Below are positions 42,082-52,065 of a stretch of DNA of 64,000 bases, one piece after another (positions within the stretch are counted from its first letter, which is position 1; each line of letters starts with the position of its first letter). Location: positions 16,554,001 through 16,618,000 of the forward strand of contig OX387203.1 of assembly GCA_947561715.1 (NCBI GenBank). The letters are read 5' to 3'. Made by a program: the position numbers and the translations under genes. The notes under the pieces were generated by a model. It was not told where the DNA came from, did not search any database, and worked only from the letters and a program-made list of their open reading frames with translations. Source of the DNA: Ascidia mentula (Eukaryota; Chordata; Ascidiacea; Phlebobranchia; Ascidiidae).

Positions 42082-45000
42082 ATGTCGAAGTATAGTTTTG
42101 ACAAAGGTGGTGTAATAGCCGAAAACGATGGCGTACAAGTCCGCATGTAAGTTGCAAATGTTGCTTAAAAAATTGTCGGATATATTTATCATCAGTATTT
42201 AATACTACACGGAAAAATAGAGTGATATGATGCAAGATTTAAATGTATCGCTTATATTTACAGGATAGATTTTTCGTAAAATTTTTGATTGTTTCAGATG
42301 TCGGAGAAAAGAAGATAATCACATTTTTGCTGCAAAAATTGTCGGCCCGGGATATTACGGAGAGAGGGAAAATGAAAGGGAGATTCTTGACAAAATCGAC
42401 TGCGAAAATGTGATCAGATTTTACGATTACTTTCAGGTGCATTTAGAAACTTATTTTAACTGAGAAAAAATCAGTGAATGTCAGTGTATTTTTGTTGTTA
42501 GGGAAATGAATACAATTACTCCTTTCTGGATCTCTGCAGCGGATATGCTTCTCAAGTACTTTTGTATACCGTTAATTTGTGTATTGTATATTAAGCATCA
42601 CTTTGACAGCTTTACCTTATATTGTTTATCCTTGTGCAACTTTGATGATCCAAAATAACATAAACATGTTACAACACGTCATTAACAACGTTTAATTTCG
42701 CCACCGCAGAGCTGAAGGAAATATCAATATAAAAAAATAAACAAAAATTCTAAAATCACTTAAAAGAAAGTAGCATAGGAGCGTTCGTTTGTGGTAACTA
42801 TATATTAAAATTGACGACTTAAAGTGAATTTTACTTGTAGTGTTTTTCCAATACAGTGGGGTTGGATACTAAACAGTGAATCCCCTAAATGAAAAATATT
42901 AGTGCTTGTGTCTTTTTGTTGGTAGGAAAAACAATTCAGCTGCTTTATCATGGAACTCTGCAGCGGAGATGTTTCTCAAGTATTTCTACATATCGTTAAT
43001 TTCTGTATTGTATATTAAAGTGCATATGACACGGCCATGACAACTTTGCGTAAAACTAAAGGTACATCTACAACAAACATATATCCAAAGTTTCACGGTT
43101 CTACGTCAACTAAAAAATGTATAAAACTGCACGAAAAGTAACGGCGACCAAAAATCGTAAACCTTGTGCGCTAAGGAGAAAATGACATCACATAAGGCAC
43201 TCGCGTCGAAAAAATGCATTGTTTAGATAGGAGAAGGCGCCTTTTTCTGCAGATATCGAATAGTTTCAAACATGGGAGAATCCACAGATTACGTTACCGT
43301 GAAGGTCAGGACAGGGTTTTGCATCACACAAAAATTTGTCATTGTGACGTCACGAATCAAAGGCTTATTTGTCTCTAATTAGCGGAAGACCACAGGGTAT
43401 AGCAGAAACGACATAACTGTGAGTGGACAAAACGACAATGCTAAACTAACGGATTGTCTCTGTCGTGTTTTCAAAAGTTCATGTATCACGTTAGCGATCA
43501 TAAATGCTGTAACAACAAGAACACCCTGTCCCAGTAACTGTTTTATTATTACACAACTAAATAGGACATAATAGGTCGAACAGCGGCCATCTGTCTTCAG
43601 CTTAAATTAACATCAAAATCCGTTTATTTCACTTGTTTCCTTTTTGTCCCCTGTTTAATGCAATATTATGCTTAAACCGGTTTTACAATATTTTCCATTC
43701 CTACGCATAAGGGTTGCTGCCAGCACTCGCGCACGACCGAAGCGCCTTCTATGACGTCACGCAACAATATCTCGCTTTCGCACGATTTCGTTCGCAGCGG
43801 CAAAAGTGCGACTTTGATCAGCTGTATCTCAGAAACCAGTCGTCGTATCAAGCTACTTTTTTTGCCAAAAATGTTCTAAAGTTATGAACATCTCTTAGTT
43901 TGATTATTAACATGTTTTATTTTTCCGTGTCATATGCACTTTTAAGCTGTAGTCGTTTTTATTTTTTCATGAAAACTTGTTGACATAAAAATAAATTATA
44001 ATTTTGCTGTTGTTTTCATGGTTTTTATGTCTTTTCAGTGGGTTGCCAACATGAAGGGTGATTCTAGTAATCCAATTGATCCCGAAACGGGAATGAATTT
44101 AAAGATAAGTTTCTTGAACTATTTTGATATTGGACCACTCGACGTATTGCGTCAGTCCGTTACTGGTGTAAAGTATTTACATGAAACTGGCATAGGTTTG
44201 TACACAGTCGGCCACGCAGACGATTTCTCAGCTTATTTGCTTGTTTTATGTTCAGTTCACGGCGAAATTAAACCTGAAAATTTTCTTCTCAAGAAAAAAA
44301 ACGATGGAAAAGTTGTCGAAAAAGTAACTGACTTTGATTTCAGTAGACAGAATTCCAGTTTGATGGTAAGTAGAACATATTTTGCAAAGAACACGTAAAC
44401 TGTATCACATTGTTTTTCAGATAGGAAGCCAGCAGGATATACTTTCTCTCGGTGAATACATTTACTACGTTCTTACTCTTGGAGGATCCATGTTTCAAAG
44501 GGAAACAAGACAACCAATCAATTTTCAAAGCAGAAAAGCGCCAGAATTCCATGGTTTGGAACACTCTGCATTGCTGACGAGGGAACAAAAAGTAACTACC
44601 CGTGACCTGCTGAAAAGAATAGTTGCCGATGAACCTAGATGCCGGCCAAACATTCATATTGTGGAAATTCATACAACATTTTGGGAAGACAAACGAAAAG
44701 TGGAATTTTTTGAGGTCAGTTCTGTCTTTGTATGAATTCGTTTTAAGCATTCGTTAAAAGGGGTAACAGATTAACCTAATAAATAAAATTTGATTTTAAA
44801 TATGTCGTTGGAAAATACATTGGGCGACTGTAGTTACATATAGTAGAAGGTTTAGACGGCTACATATAACAGGATACAAAAAAGCGCACATTACAATTTG
44901 GATAAAAACAAGTTATTTTGTCATGATAATGAATATCAAATCATCATAAATTTCAAGACAAATTGACAAGTAAAAAGGAGACCGGTAAAACCCGACAGGT

Positions 45001-46554
45001 TACCGTTAATGTAAAGCTAATTTGCTTCAGGAAAATCACGCCTTGTCGTGAAAGGTGGTGGCGAAAGGTGATGCGCTGCATGGCACCTTACGTGGCCACT
45101 CGGTTGTTCAATGTATGTTGCAGTAGGTAGCGTTTAGTTTAGGCATAGAGTTCCTTGGTGAACTTCAATCCTTTTCACATAAGTAGTTTACGTGGCAACC
45201 GATAGAGTATAGAATACTTTTGGTTTAAGGCGGTTGCAACGTACCACTAAACAAGTCATACTCTTTTCATTAATTATGCCCGGTCCTGGAACAAGGCAGG
45301 GAACGTTAACTTCTAAATTCCTTTCCACATAAGCAGTTTACGTGGCAACCGATAAAGTATAGAATAGAATGTCCCACCCTGGTCCTTACGGTGGACCGAG
45401 ACAGGCAAATCGTGCACTTGTCAAGCGACATAGCAGTAGACTAGAGTGACCGACTGCAACGCAGGCAGTAAAGAGAAGAGGAAACAATTTACGCTGTCAC
45501 ATGAACTAGCATTTAACCGTTCATATGGGAAATAGGATTTACTTTATAATTTAGCTTGGTAATTATAAGATGGTTGCAGTTGCTTAACCCAATGGTTTTT
45601 AACAGAGGATTTGTGTAGTGTTGTCAAAAGGTCCGCAACAACCTCTAAATACTTACGCCATATGGTTGATAAACCCATATTTTGGAAATGATTGCTCATT
45701 TCATAATATGCCCGAAAACATGCAAAGTTACAGAAGCAAGTTGCAGCCTTGATTTATCGCAAACAAAAGCGCATCGTGACGTAAAAATTATACTTAAATT
45801 TCAGCACGAGCAAAATAAAAAAAAAACGCATAGGGTTCGCGACCACTCTGACGTCATCAAAAGGGGATCTGAAGAATGAGAACTACTGGCTAAACCCATG
45901 TGTTTTTGTTTCTGGCAGGACATAATACGTGTTTTGGAAATTGACGACTACATTGACAGAGAAAAGTTCAACATGTTCAATGAAGCTTATTTGTCTGATT
46001 CACAATATAGTGCCAAAAAAGAGTACAAAAAGTTTAACTTAACTGGCGCCACCCCAAGGTTTAATCGTCACGATTGCAATGGAATTCAACACATTATTCG
46101 CGAGATGAGAAACAAGGTAATTTGTTTTTATCAACATAAAATCCATTTAACAGAGAGCAAATCAAATGAAATGCAATTGTGTTTGCACAAAAAATAACAA
46201 CGCCGATGAACAATTACAAAAAATAAGTTTCCCCTTGTCCATTACACACTACAACGTACCTGACGACGTGTTACGTAGTAAATATTTTGGACAATACCAA
46301 CACATAATGATTGAAGCTTAATGTTTTTATGTGAATTGTCACATGTCCTAATGTTAATTTACAATGTCAGGCGACCCATGCCGCTGGGCTGCCAAAAAGA
46401 GGAAATGACTTACTTCGGTTTAACACCAGGACGAGAAAACTGGAACAAGTTTTTGGGGCGATTTCTGGCCAACTTTCCGCACTTGCTCATTCACTGCTAC
46501 GAGTTCTTCCGTGAAGACAGTAAACTGCCTAACAGAAAAAAATATTACGCATAG
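42082..46554 (+). CDS. RNase L/IRE1-like pseudokinase-KEN endoribonuclease
   Basis: Exons: 42082-42146, 42298-42436, then one of two alternatives (42502-42555 or 42926-42979), 44039-44195, 44256-44365, 44421-44714, 45919-46116, and a last exon ending at stop 46552-46554. Phases fit up to 46116. The product is ~390 residues: a kinase domain from about residue 4, then a KEN domain. Visible parts: HIFAAKIV (beta3 Lys), ENEREILDKI (helix C), ENVIRFYDYF, catalytic loop IVHGEIKPENFLL (HRD becomes HGE), VTDFDFSRQ (DFG becomes DFD), no APE segment, QQDILSLGEYIYYVLTLGG (helix F), TFWEDKRKVEFFEDIIRVLE (kinase-KEN junction, like IRE1 FFW..LQFFQDVSDRIE), GIQHIIREMRNK and FLANFPHLLIHCYEF (KEN). DFD plus a short activation segment recalls vertebrate RNase L. 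No signal peptide, membrane segment or ankyrin repeats were found. Expected role: regulated RNA cleavage in the cytoplasm, with the pseudokinase as nucleotide or dimer switch. Activity is unproven. Confidence 0.82.
42502..42555 (+). other. Alternative exon 3a (beta5/hinge segment)
   Basis: The acceptor is TTTTTGTTGTTAG and the donor GTACTTTTG. It is 54 nt, phase 0 at both ends, and reads GNEYNYSFLDLCSGYASQ. It corresponds to the beta5 strand and hinge of the kinase (IRE1 IAIELCAATLQ). It has the same length and phase as exon 3b, with which it shares LCSG and the final SQ. The intron just after it also matches the intron after 3b until the MITE insertion point. Confidence 0.75.
42926..42979 (+). 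other. Alternative exon 3b (beta5/hinge segment)
   Basis: The acceptor is TCTTTTTGTTGGTAG and the donor GTATTTCTA. It is 54 nt, phase 0 at both ends, and reads EKQFSCFIMELCSGDVSQ. FIMELCSG is closer than 3a to the usual hinge of the family. Using both copies together would insert a second beta5/hinge and disrupt the fold, so the pair is best read as mutually exclusive. Confidence 0.75.
43015..43945. mobile_element. TTAA-flanked MITE in intron of the kinase-KEN gene
   Basis: The ends are perfect inverted repeats: AGTGCATATGACACGG at 43,019-43,034 and its complement at 43,925-43,940. TTAA lies on both outer sides (43,015-43,018 and 43,942-43,945). The ~920-bp body has no coding capacity that I can see. 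The paralogous intron after exon 3a reads TGTATTGTATATTAAGC, which equals the left flank joined to the right flank, i.e. an unfilled site. TTAA target use points to piggyBac-like mobilisation. A short block at 43,567-43,596 resembles the end of the MITE at 47,881, suggesting a nested fragment. Confidence 0.8.
45109..45580. repeat. Dispersed repeat in the large intron before the KEN exon
   Basis: This copy contains the block CAGTTTACGTGGCAACCGAT or a one-base variant twice (around 45,187 and 45,335), about 148 bp apart. The same block appears inverted at ~47,055 and ~58,675. The word GTAGGTAGCGTTTAGTTTAG near 45,125 is inverted at ~58,875, and the AGCTTGGTAATTATAAGAT region (~45,553) recurs at ~47,521. 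A family of short interspersed elements is therefore present in at least three places. No terminal repeats or coding sequence are evident; class unknown. Confidence 0.6.
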
Positions 46555-47880
46555 TTATTTAACATTTGGAAATTGTTGCACAAAGGTAGACTTATACCTA
46601 TTGACTTGTACTTGTTTCCGGTTGACTTGTGTAGAAGTTGTATTTTAAGCATTTTAATAGGATGTAGTATTTCATATACGCGAGCTTTGAGAATTGTCAA
46701 ACTGTTGCCTGTACATATGTGTGTTTATTGTACATTTAGTTGCAGTCGTTTGTAAGATTCAAGTTTCTAATGTACTTTTATCAAAACTTTGATGATCCTA
46801 CGTGATGGCCACGTTAAAATACGTCACGGAATCGGTTAAAAGGAAGTTAAAATTAGTGCAAAAAGGTCAAATTGCCACATCACCAATACAAAGAAAATCC
46901 CGGAGTTGTTCAATATGCACGTGTGTGTTAAGCAAATCCCTTTTTCCCGTGTGGACTGTTAATAAAGTGCTAGTCTCGTGTTATAGCGTAAATTGTTTCC
47001 TCTTGCCTGGGCTGCCTGTGATTGCAGTCTGGTGCTTGGTTATTCGATTATGTTTCTATCGGTTGCCACGTAAACTGCTTGTGTGAAAAGGATTAAAGTT
47101 AACCTTGACTGCCCTGGTCCTGCAATTAGCACTTAGCAAGAATAAAATTGTAGATATTATTTGGAAATATGTTCAAGCGGATGTGAATAAAACACACATT
47201 CCTGGAAGTAGTTGCTTTGTCGTTTAATGTGGTGGTGTAAGATGACGCAAATATAGCACTTCGATATGCAGCGGTTCATGATCCGGCAAAGTTTGATACA
47301 AAACAGGTAAATGTAAATCAACTTGAATGTAATCTCTTTCCACAAGTGTAAACTACACTGATAATAACAAGGGGCAAGAATTTGAAACGGCTTCAAATGT
47401 GTGAACGAAAAAAGAAATAGCAAATTATAAAGCAAATTTGGTTAAACAAATGCGTGTAAGACATTAGCTGACTGCAACACGATTACGTGCTTTGAATTGG
47501 TGATGACATAGCAATATTTCAGCTTAGTAATTATAAGATCGTTGCTTGTGCTTTTTAGTTTAGCGTTTACTTTCACATACCGAATTTCAGTAAATTGTAA
47601 GGTTAAATAAACAAAGTTACTCGCAAATATTGCGTTTGGCATCAACATGTTTTGGACGTTCTTTGTCAATCTTTTGACATAAATCACCAATACCATTTAT
47701 GCAGGAGCAATATACAACCACCATTGTTTGAAACCAGGGAGATACAACATTGGTCGACGATCAGCATTACGCGAACTTCGGGACTAATTATTTATTCGGT
47801 TCTCGTAGTCCACGACGATGTAATACTGATATAAAAATGCAAATGTCTGTTCATGCAGATGAAAAATCAGTAATGTGCAA
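46555..47880. other. Gene-poor stretch downstream of the kinase-KEN gene
   Basis: No gene is recognised. It holds an inverted copy of the dispersed repeat at about 47,050-47,110 (GGTTGCCACGTAAACTGCTT) and a related segment at about 47,500-47,560. The 3' untranslated region of the kinase-KEN gene should lie at its left end, but I could not pick a polyadenylation site. Confidence 0.4.
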
Positions 47881-48096
47881 GCTGCAGACAGATGGCCACT
47901 GTTTCGACCTATCAGTGCAGCTACTGTTTCGAAGGTCTCATCGGTGCAGCTGGTGTGACTTTCAGACGACTTTGCTGACCAAACGGCCAAGCAAAGACTT
48001 CCACTTTGTGGTGACTATACAATCACCGTCATCCGTTGGGCACCAACTGCACTGATGAGACCTTTTAGGTCGAAACAGTGGCCATCTGTCTGCAGC
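47881..48096. mobile_element. Hairpin MITE with perfect 30-bp terminal inverted repeats
   Basis: Positions 47,881-47,910 (starting GCTGCAGACAGATGGCCACT) are the exact reverse complement of 48,067-48,096. Inside, GGTCTCATCGGTGCAG near 47,935 pairs imperfectly with CTGCACTGATGAGACC near 48,048, so most of the 216-bp element can fold into one long hairpin. There is no coding capacity. A related end, GGTCGAACAGCGGCCATCTG, occurs alone at about 43,568 within the intronic MITE. Confidence 0.75.
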
Positions 48097-51060
48097 ATAC
48101 ACAATTCAGATTATTGGCTCCACTTTGCTTATCTTATGAAAAATCAGAAGTTTAAACTTTACTTGATCAGTAAACCAAGCCACCCTGGCAGGTTGTCGAT
48201 TACCATATGTATAGTTGCTGAGTATAAACTGAAAAAATCTATCTGACAGACAGCTCTAAAGATTTTTGAAAACAGAAAAATATATTTCGCCCTGTAAAGG
48301 GCATCACCAGTTTCTGTGGAATGCAAAACACAGAAGCAACGTAAAAAACTAAGTCCAAACATAGGTCCAACAAGTATGGAAACGTTGTTACTAAACTAAT
48401 TAAAAACTAGATGTGTAAATAAGTAAAATCTGACTGCCAATGAAAAAATATAAAAAAAAGTAAATAAATCCGAAGCAAAACTCTATGGCAAAGGCGAAAT
48501 ATGCACTTAAACCACACCACGACACGCCAAGGAAAAGCAACGAAATGATTAGAAGAAAAACAAACAAAAAGTATCTTGTGCGTAGATAGCACCACACAAT
48601 TATGTGGAAATAACATGCCACAAACAAAAGCAAGCAAAAACAGTCACAGGGCGCAATGCAAATATATAAGTACAGAACTAAACACATTTTATTTGCATGC
48701 AGGTGTAAAGGCCCTTTTAGACTACAGACGATTCCGTATTTGTTTTATTGTGCGCGCGTGCTGAGCTTTGCTGGGATGGGATGTGCCGGTCTGTGCTAGG
48801 ATGTCCTCGCTTTTGCTCGATGAGCATAAATTCGGGCACAGTTGGCCACATTTCGGCACACATTGATGTGAAAGTGCAGCGCGACTGCCTAAAAGTAGAG
48901 GACATATATTGTTTTAGTTGTGGTTGTGTGATGTGACCGCGTTTGACATGTGGGCGATTGTTTTGAGCGTATGAAATGGTGCCGTAGCTGCATTACAAAG
49001 CGGTATGTGGAATGGCGTCTCAGCGGGATGCTGCTGTGGAAAACCATTGTCCTGGTTCAATTATACCATCTTTGTTTTCATAATCTGTGGTGTTTGGTTC
49101 AATAAACTGTAGTGTTACCTTGCGTCGTAAAAAATTATGTAAAACAGGACATGTCGTAACTATGTAATACAGTACATGCCCTTTGTTCATAAATATCTAC
49201 GGCCAATAGAAACAACTTCAATTTGTACTTATAATATCGCTGGCGAGGCAGAGAAATGCAAGGTGACATCCTTAAAAAATTATCAACGTAACTTGTCACT
49301 TGCACTTGTCGTGCTCGATTATTCCAGTAGTGTAAACACCGTGTGTGCCAGACTGTGCTGTGCCGTGCCAAACTGTGTTCGTGTGTTAACGGGCCTTAAC
49401 TATGCTCTGCTCGTTGATCTGCGCCCGTGTCCTTTGCAGCCATAGGTCCTCACATATATCCAAGGTTTCTGCACGAAAGTCACACTATAACAACGTTGTG
49501 GCGAGGGTTTCTGACGGAAAATGTAAATGTGATTTTTCCTGAAATGGTTGCCTAGTGCTGTGGCGTCATTGTTTAATAGGCATTGAAACTTGTTCCACGT
49601 CGATCTGTGCGTGTTAGCGGGTGGAAAAATGGATTTTGGTCTGCCCAACATTTTGAGCCCCGCATTCTGAGGCCCGCATTCTTTGCATGGCGCCACGTCA
49701 ATGCCGTAGTCACTATATGTTAATCGCTGGCGCAATTTGATTGTACCGACGGGGTGCACAGAACGGTGGATACTTCTACCATTGACTCATATTTACCATG
49801 ATGGACACATAGCGCAAAATGACCATACGGGGCTGATTGGCCACTCCCTAATGCTAGGTTTGATGAGCTATGTGTTTGTAGTTGCACAGTTGCTGTACAA
49901 TAGTTTGTCCTCTTCTGTAAACAATCGCTGCCTTGATCTGCAGATGTAGTTCTTTAGGCGACAGTCGTAGGAAGTTGGGGAAAATCGTGGCCCAAATAAG
50001 TTTGCGCAGGCGCAGTGCCATGTCCACTGACTCTTTACGAGGGAATGTGGATTTCGATGTACTTGCTGCGGACAAGTTATCCTGAGCAGTTGGTTTGGTG
50101 TAGTTTGTGGTTTTAAAGCCTGCCATTGACGTCGGGTCGAACGCATGACACAGTTGTAGCTTGTCGAAGTGTTAGCTGTAATCCAGTTATTAAAAAAAAA
50201 AGTATCAAATCCTTATTCGAAAAAATCTAATGCCATCCACTTTTTTGGATTTTCGAATTTGGTTCTCATATGAACGGGACACAGATATGTTGTTCCATGA
50301 AGGACCTGACTTCCGACATCTGCTGTTTTACGATTTGTATCAAGAAGGAGCTGAACGCCCAAAAACGTTGTCGTCACAGGTGACAAGCAAACTTTATGTG
50401 AGAAAAGACCTTAAAGTTTAACATACCACAGAAACAATTTTCAGCGCGATATTTTTCAAATTTCAGGGCTGTTATCTTCTGTAGGAGCAACCGTCTGCAA
50501 GAATAATTCAGAGCATGCGCTTTAGGACTTGACTGTACAGATATTTCCAAAAAAGGGCTTTCGGTTGCACTTAACCCATGCTGGTGTTTTGTTTTTGTTT
50601 CACTCAATGCAAGTGGTAATCTTTTTTTGACCACAGGTAAATAATAAAAATCATTGCATAAATTGTAACAGCTCTGATGTCAGCATAAGAACAAACCATT
50701 TTTGGATGATCACGAGCAAGTCATTATTTTCTTTTGTTCTTTGATTTGCAAAGATTTCCGTTTCATTACCATTGTTCTTAATTGGGTACACAGAAGCATG
50801 CAAACTTTAATTAAGGTTGTTTGAGACTTAATCATCTTGAAATACGACAGATCCATTCACAAAATTACATCTCAACATGAATAATGAAGTACAGATCTCA
50901 TGTGTGTCACTATCTCAGATTTCCTCATTCTGTTTGAATACAAAAATCAAAACTCTACATACATATGATGGCTTGTATTTACAAAGTGTTTCACAAACTC
51001 AGTTAGTCAAGTATTCATGCACGCGTTTAATACAAATACAACTTGGCAGCAAACGATCAG
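48097..51060. other. Gene-poor stretch, possible degraded DNA transposon inside
   Basis: No gene is recognised with confidence. Near 48,706 the sequence TAAAGGCCCTTTTAGACTAC has an imperfect inverted counterpart near 49,395-49,406 (GTTAACGGGCCTTAA), so a ~700-bp degraded inverted-repeat element is possible. Open frames at 49,400-50,146 on the minus strand and 50,230-50,421 on the plus strand show no domain that I recognise. A hydrophobic minus-strand frame at 48,400-48,687 looks like translated AT-rich DNA. Confidence 0.3.
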
Positions 51061-51536
51061 TTATTTGGCAGGGATGTACATGTATGTCTTTGACTGCAAC
51101 GATCTACGATCAGTTCTCTCGTTACATCTTCCTCTTATGAACCAAGCAATCATCCCCAACACAATAACAAGCAGAAGAACGATAAATCCAACAGATATGT
51201 AAACACCATTCATATCCTGTAAACCTTCAATTTTCAACGCTCCTTCCACCTCTGCATACAAACATATACTAAAGTAAGTAAAAATTATGTAAATATGCTG
51301 AACATCAACATGCACATATAATTAAAACGTAAAATGTTCACCAGTGTCAAAAGTTGTTTTGTTAGCGGATCATGAATGATTATAACTAGACTTTAAAAGT
51401 ATATGTAAATAAATAACTAAGCTTTGTTCTCACCAACGCAAGTTTTTTCGTCCTTCCCGAGAAGGCGGCCTTTAAAACAGAAACATTGAACAACTCCAAG
51501 ATCATCGTTACAGAAATCTGAACATCCACCATTATC
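51061..51536 (-). CDS. 3' exons of an EGF-domain single-pass membrane protein
   Basis: Two minus-strand exons are supported. Exon 51,536-51,434 (acceptor TTGTAG, donor GTGAGAAC) encodes an EGF-like module DNGGCSDFCNDDLGVVQCFC followed by FKGRLLGKDEKTCV, the six-cysteine NGGC...C...C.C...C type common in LDL-receptor-like and matrix proteins. The next exon, 51,251-51,061 (acceptor TGTATGCAG, phase 1 joins exactly), encodes a short stalk, a hydrophobic membrane span (VYISVGFIVLLLVIVLGMIA), then a basic stop-transfer FIRGRCNERTDRR and a ~15-residue tail ending at a TAA at 51,061. The protein is therefore type I with a very short tail. Upstream exons lie toward the assembly gap at 51,866; a cysteine-bearing stretch just left of the gap (around 51,820-51,860) may be another exon. 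The extracellular region is unknown, so no ligand is proposed. Confidence 0.75.
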
Positions 51537-51865
51537 CTACAATATACAGAAATTTTTGTAGTTGCCTTATTAACGAAAAACATTCATTTCCGAAGAAGAG
51601 ACCACTTGAAACCAAATCTATATTTGGTTTGCGAATGATTGCGGAATTGAATTAAATGGATAAAAGTTTATTTTGTTTTTGTATCATTCAATATTGCAAG
51701 ACTGGCAGACCACATTTGCATTATAAATTTGACATTAATTTTTAAATTAGCGGTGATTTCGTGTCAATCTATTACGTCATCGCAAAATAGCCTGCAAATT
51801 TTTGGATCCCAGCAGATTTACCCTGTTTACACTCAGCTCCTTGTACCAGTAACCGGCATGCTGTA

Positions 51866-52065
51866 NNNNNNNNNNNNNNNNNNNNNNNNNNNNNNNNNNN
51901 NNNNNNNNNNNNNNNNNNNNNNNNNNNNNNNNNNNNNNNNNNNNNNNNNNNNNNNNNNNNNNNNNNNNNNNNNNNNNNNNNNNNNNNNNNNNNNNNNNNN
52001 NNNNNNNNNNNNNNNNNNNNNNNNNNNNNNNNNNNNNNNNNNNNNNNNNNNNNNNNNNNNNNNNN
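51866..52065. other. Assembly gap (200 N)
   Basis: The gap is a run of exactly 200 unknown bases, probably a placeholder of arbitrary size. It hides the junction between the EGF-membrane gene and the left arm of the large inverted repeat, so the true end of that arm is unknown. Confidence 0.99.

Noticed and set aside
41864-42235. Minus-strand coding region of 123 codons
   Set aside because: It overlaps the first exon of the plus-strand kinase-KEN gene antisense and has no domain; it is a shadow frame.
48400-48687. Multi-pass membrane protein on the minus strand
   Set aside because: Hydrophobic residues result from an A-rich plus strand; there is no conserved pattern and two overlapping frames look alike.
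49854-50146. Transposase-like open frames on the minus strand
   Set aside because: Two overlapping frames are open, neither shows catalytic motifs or a known DNA-binding domain.
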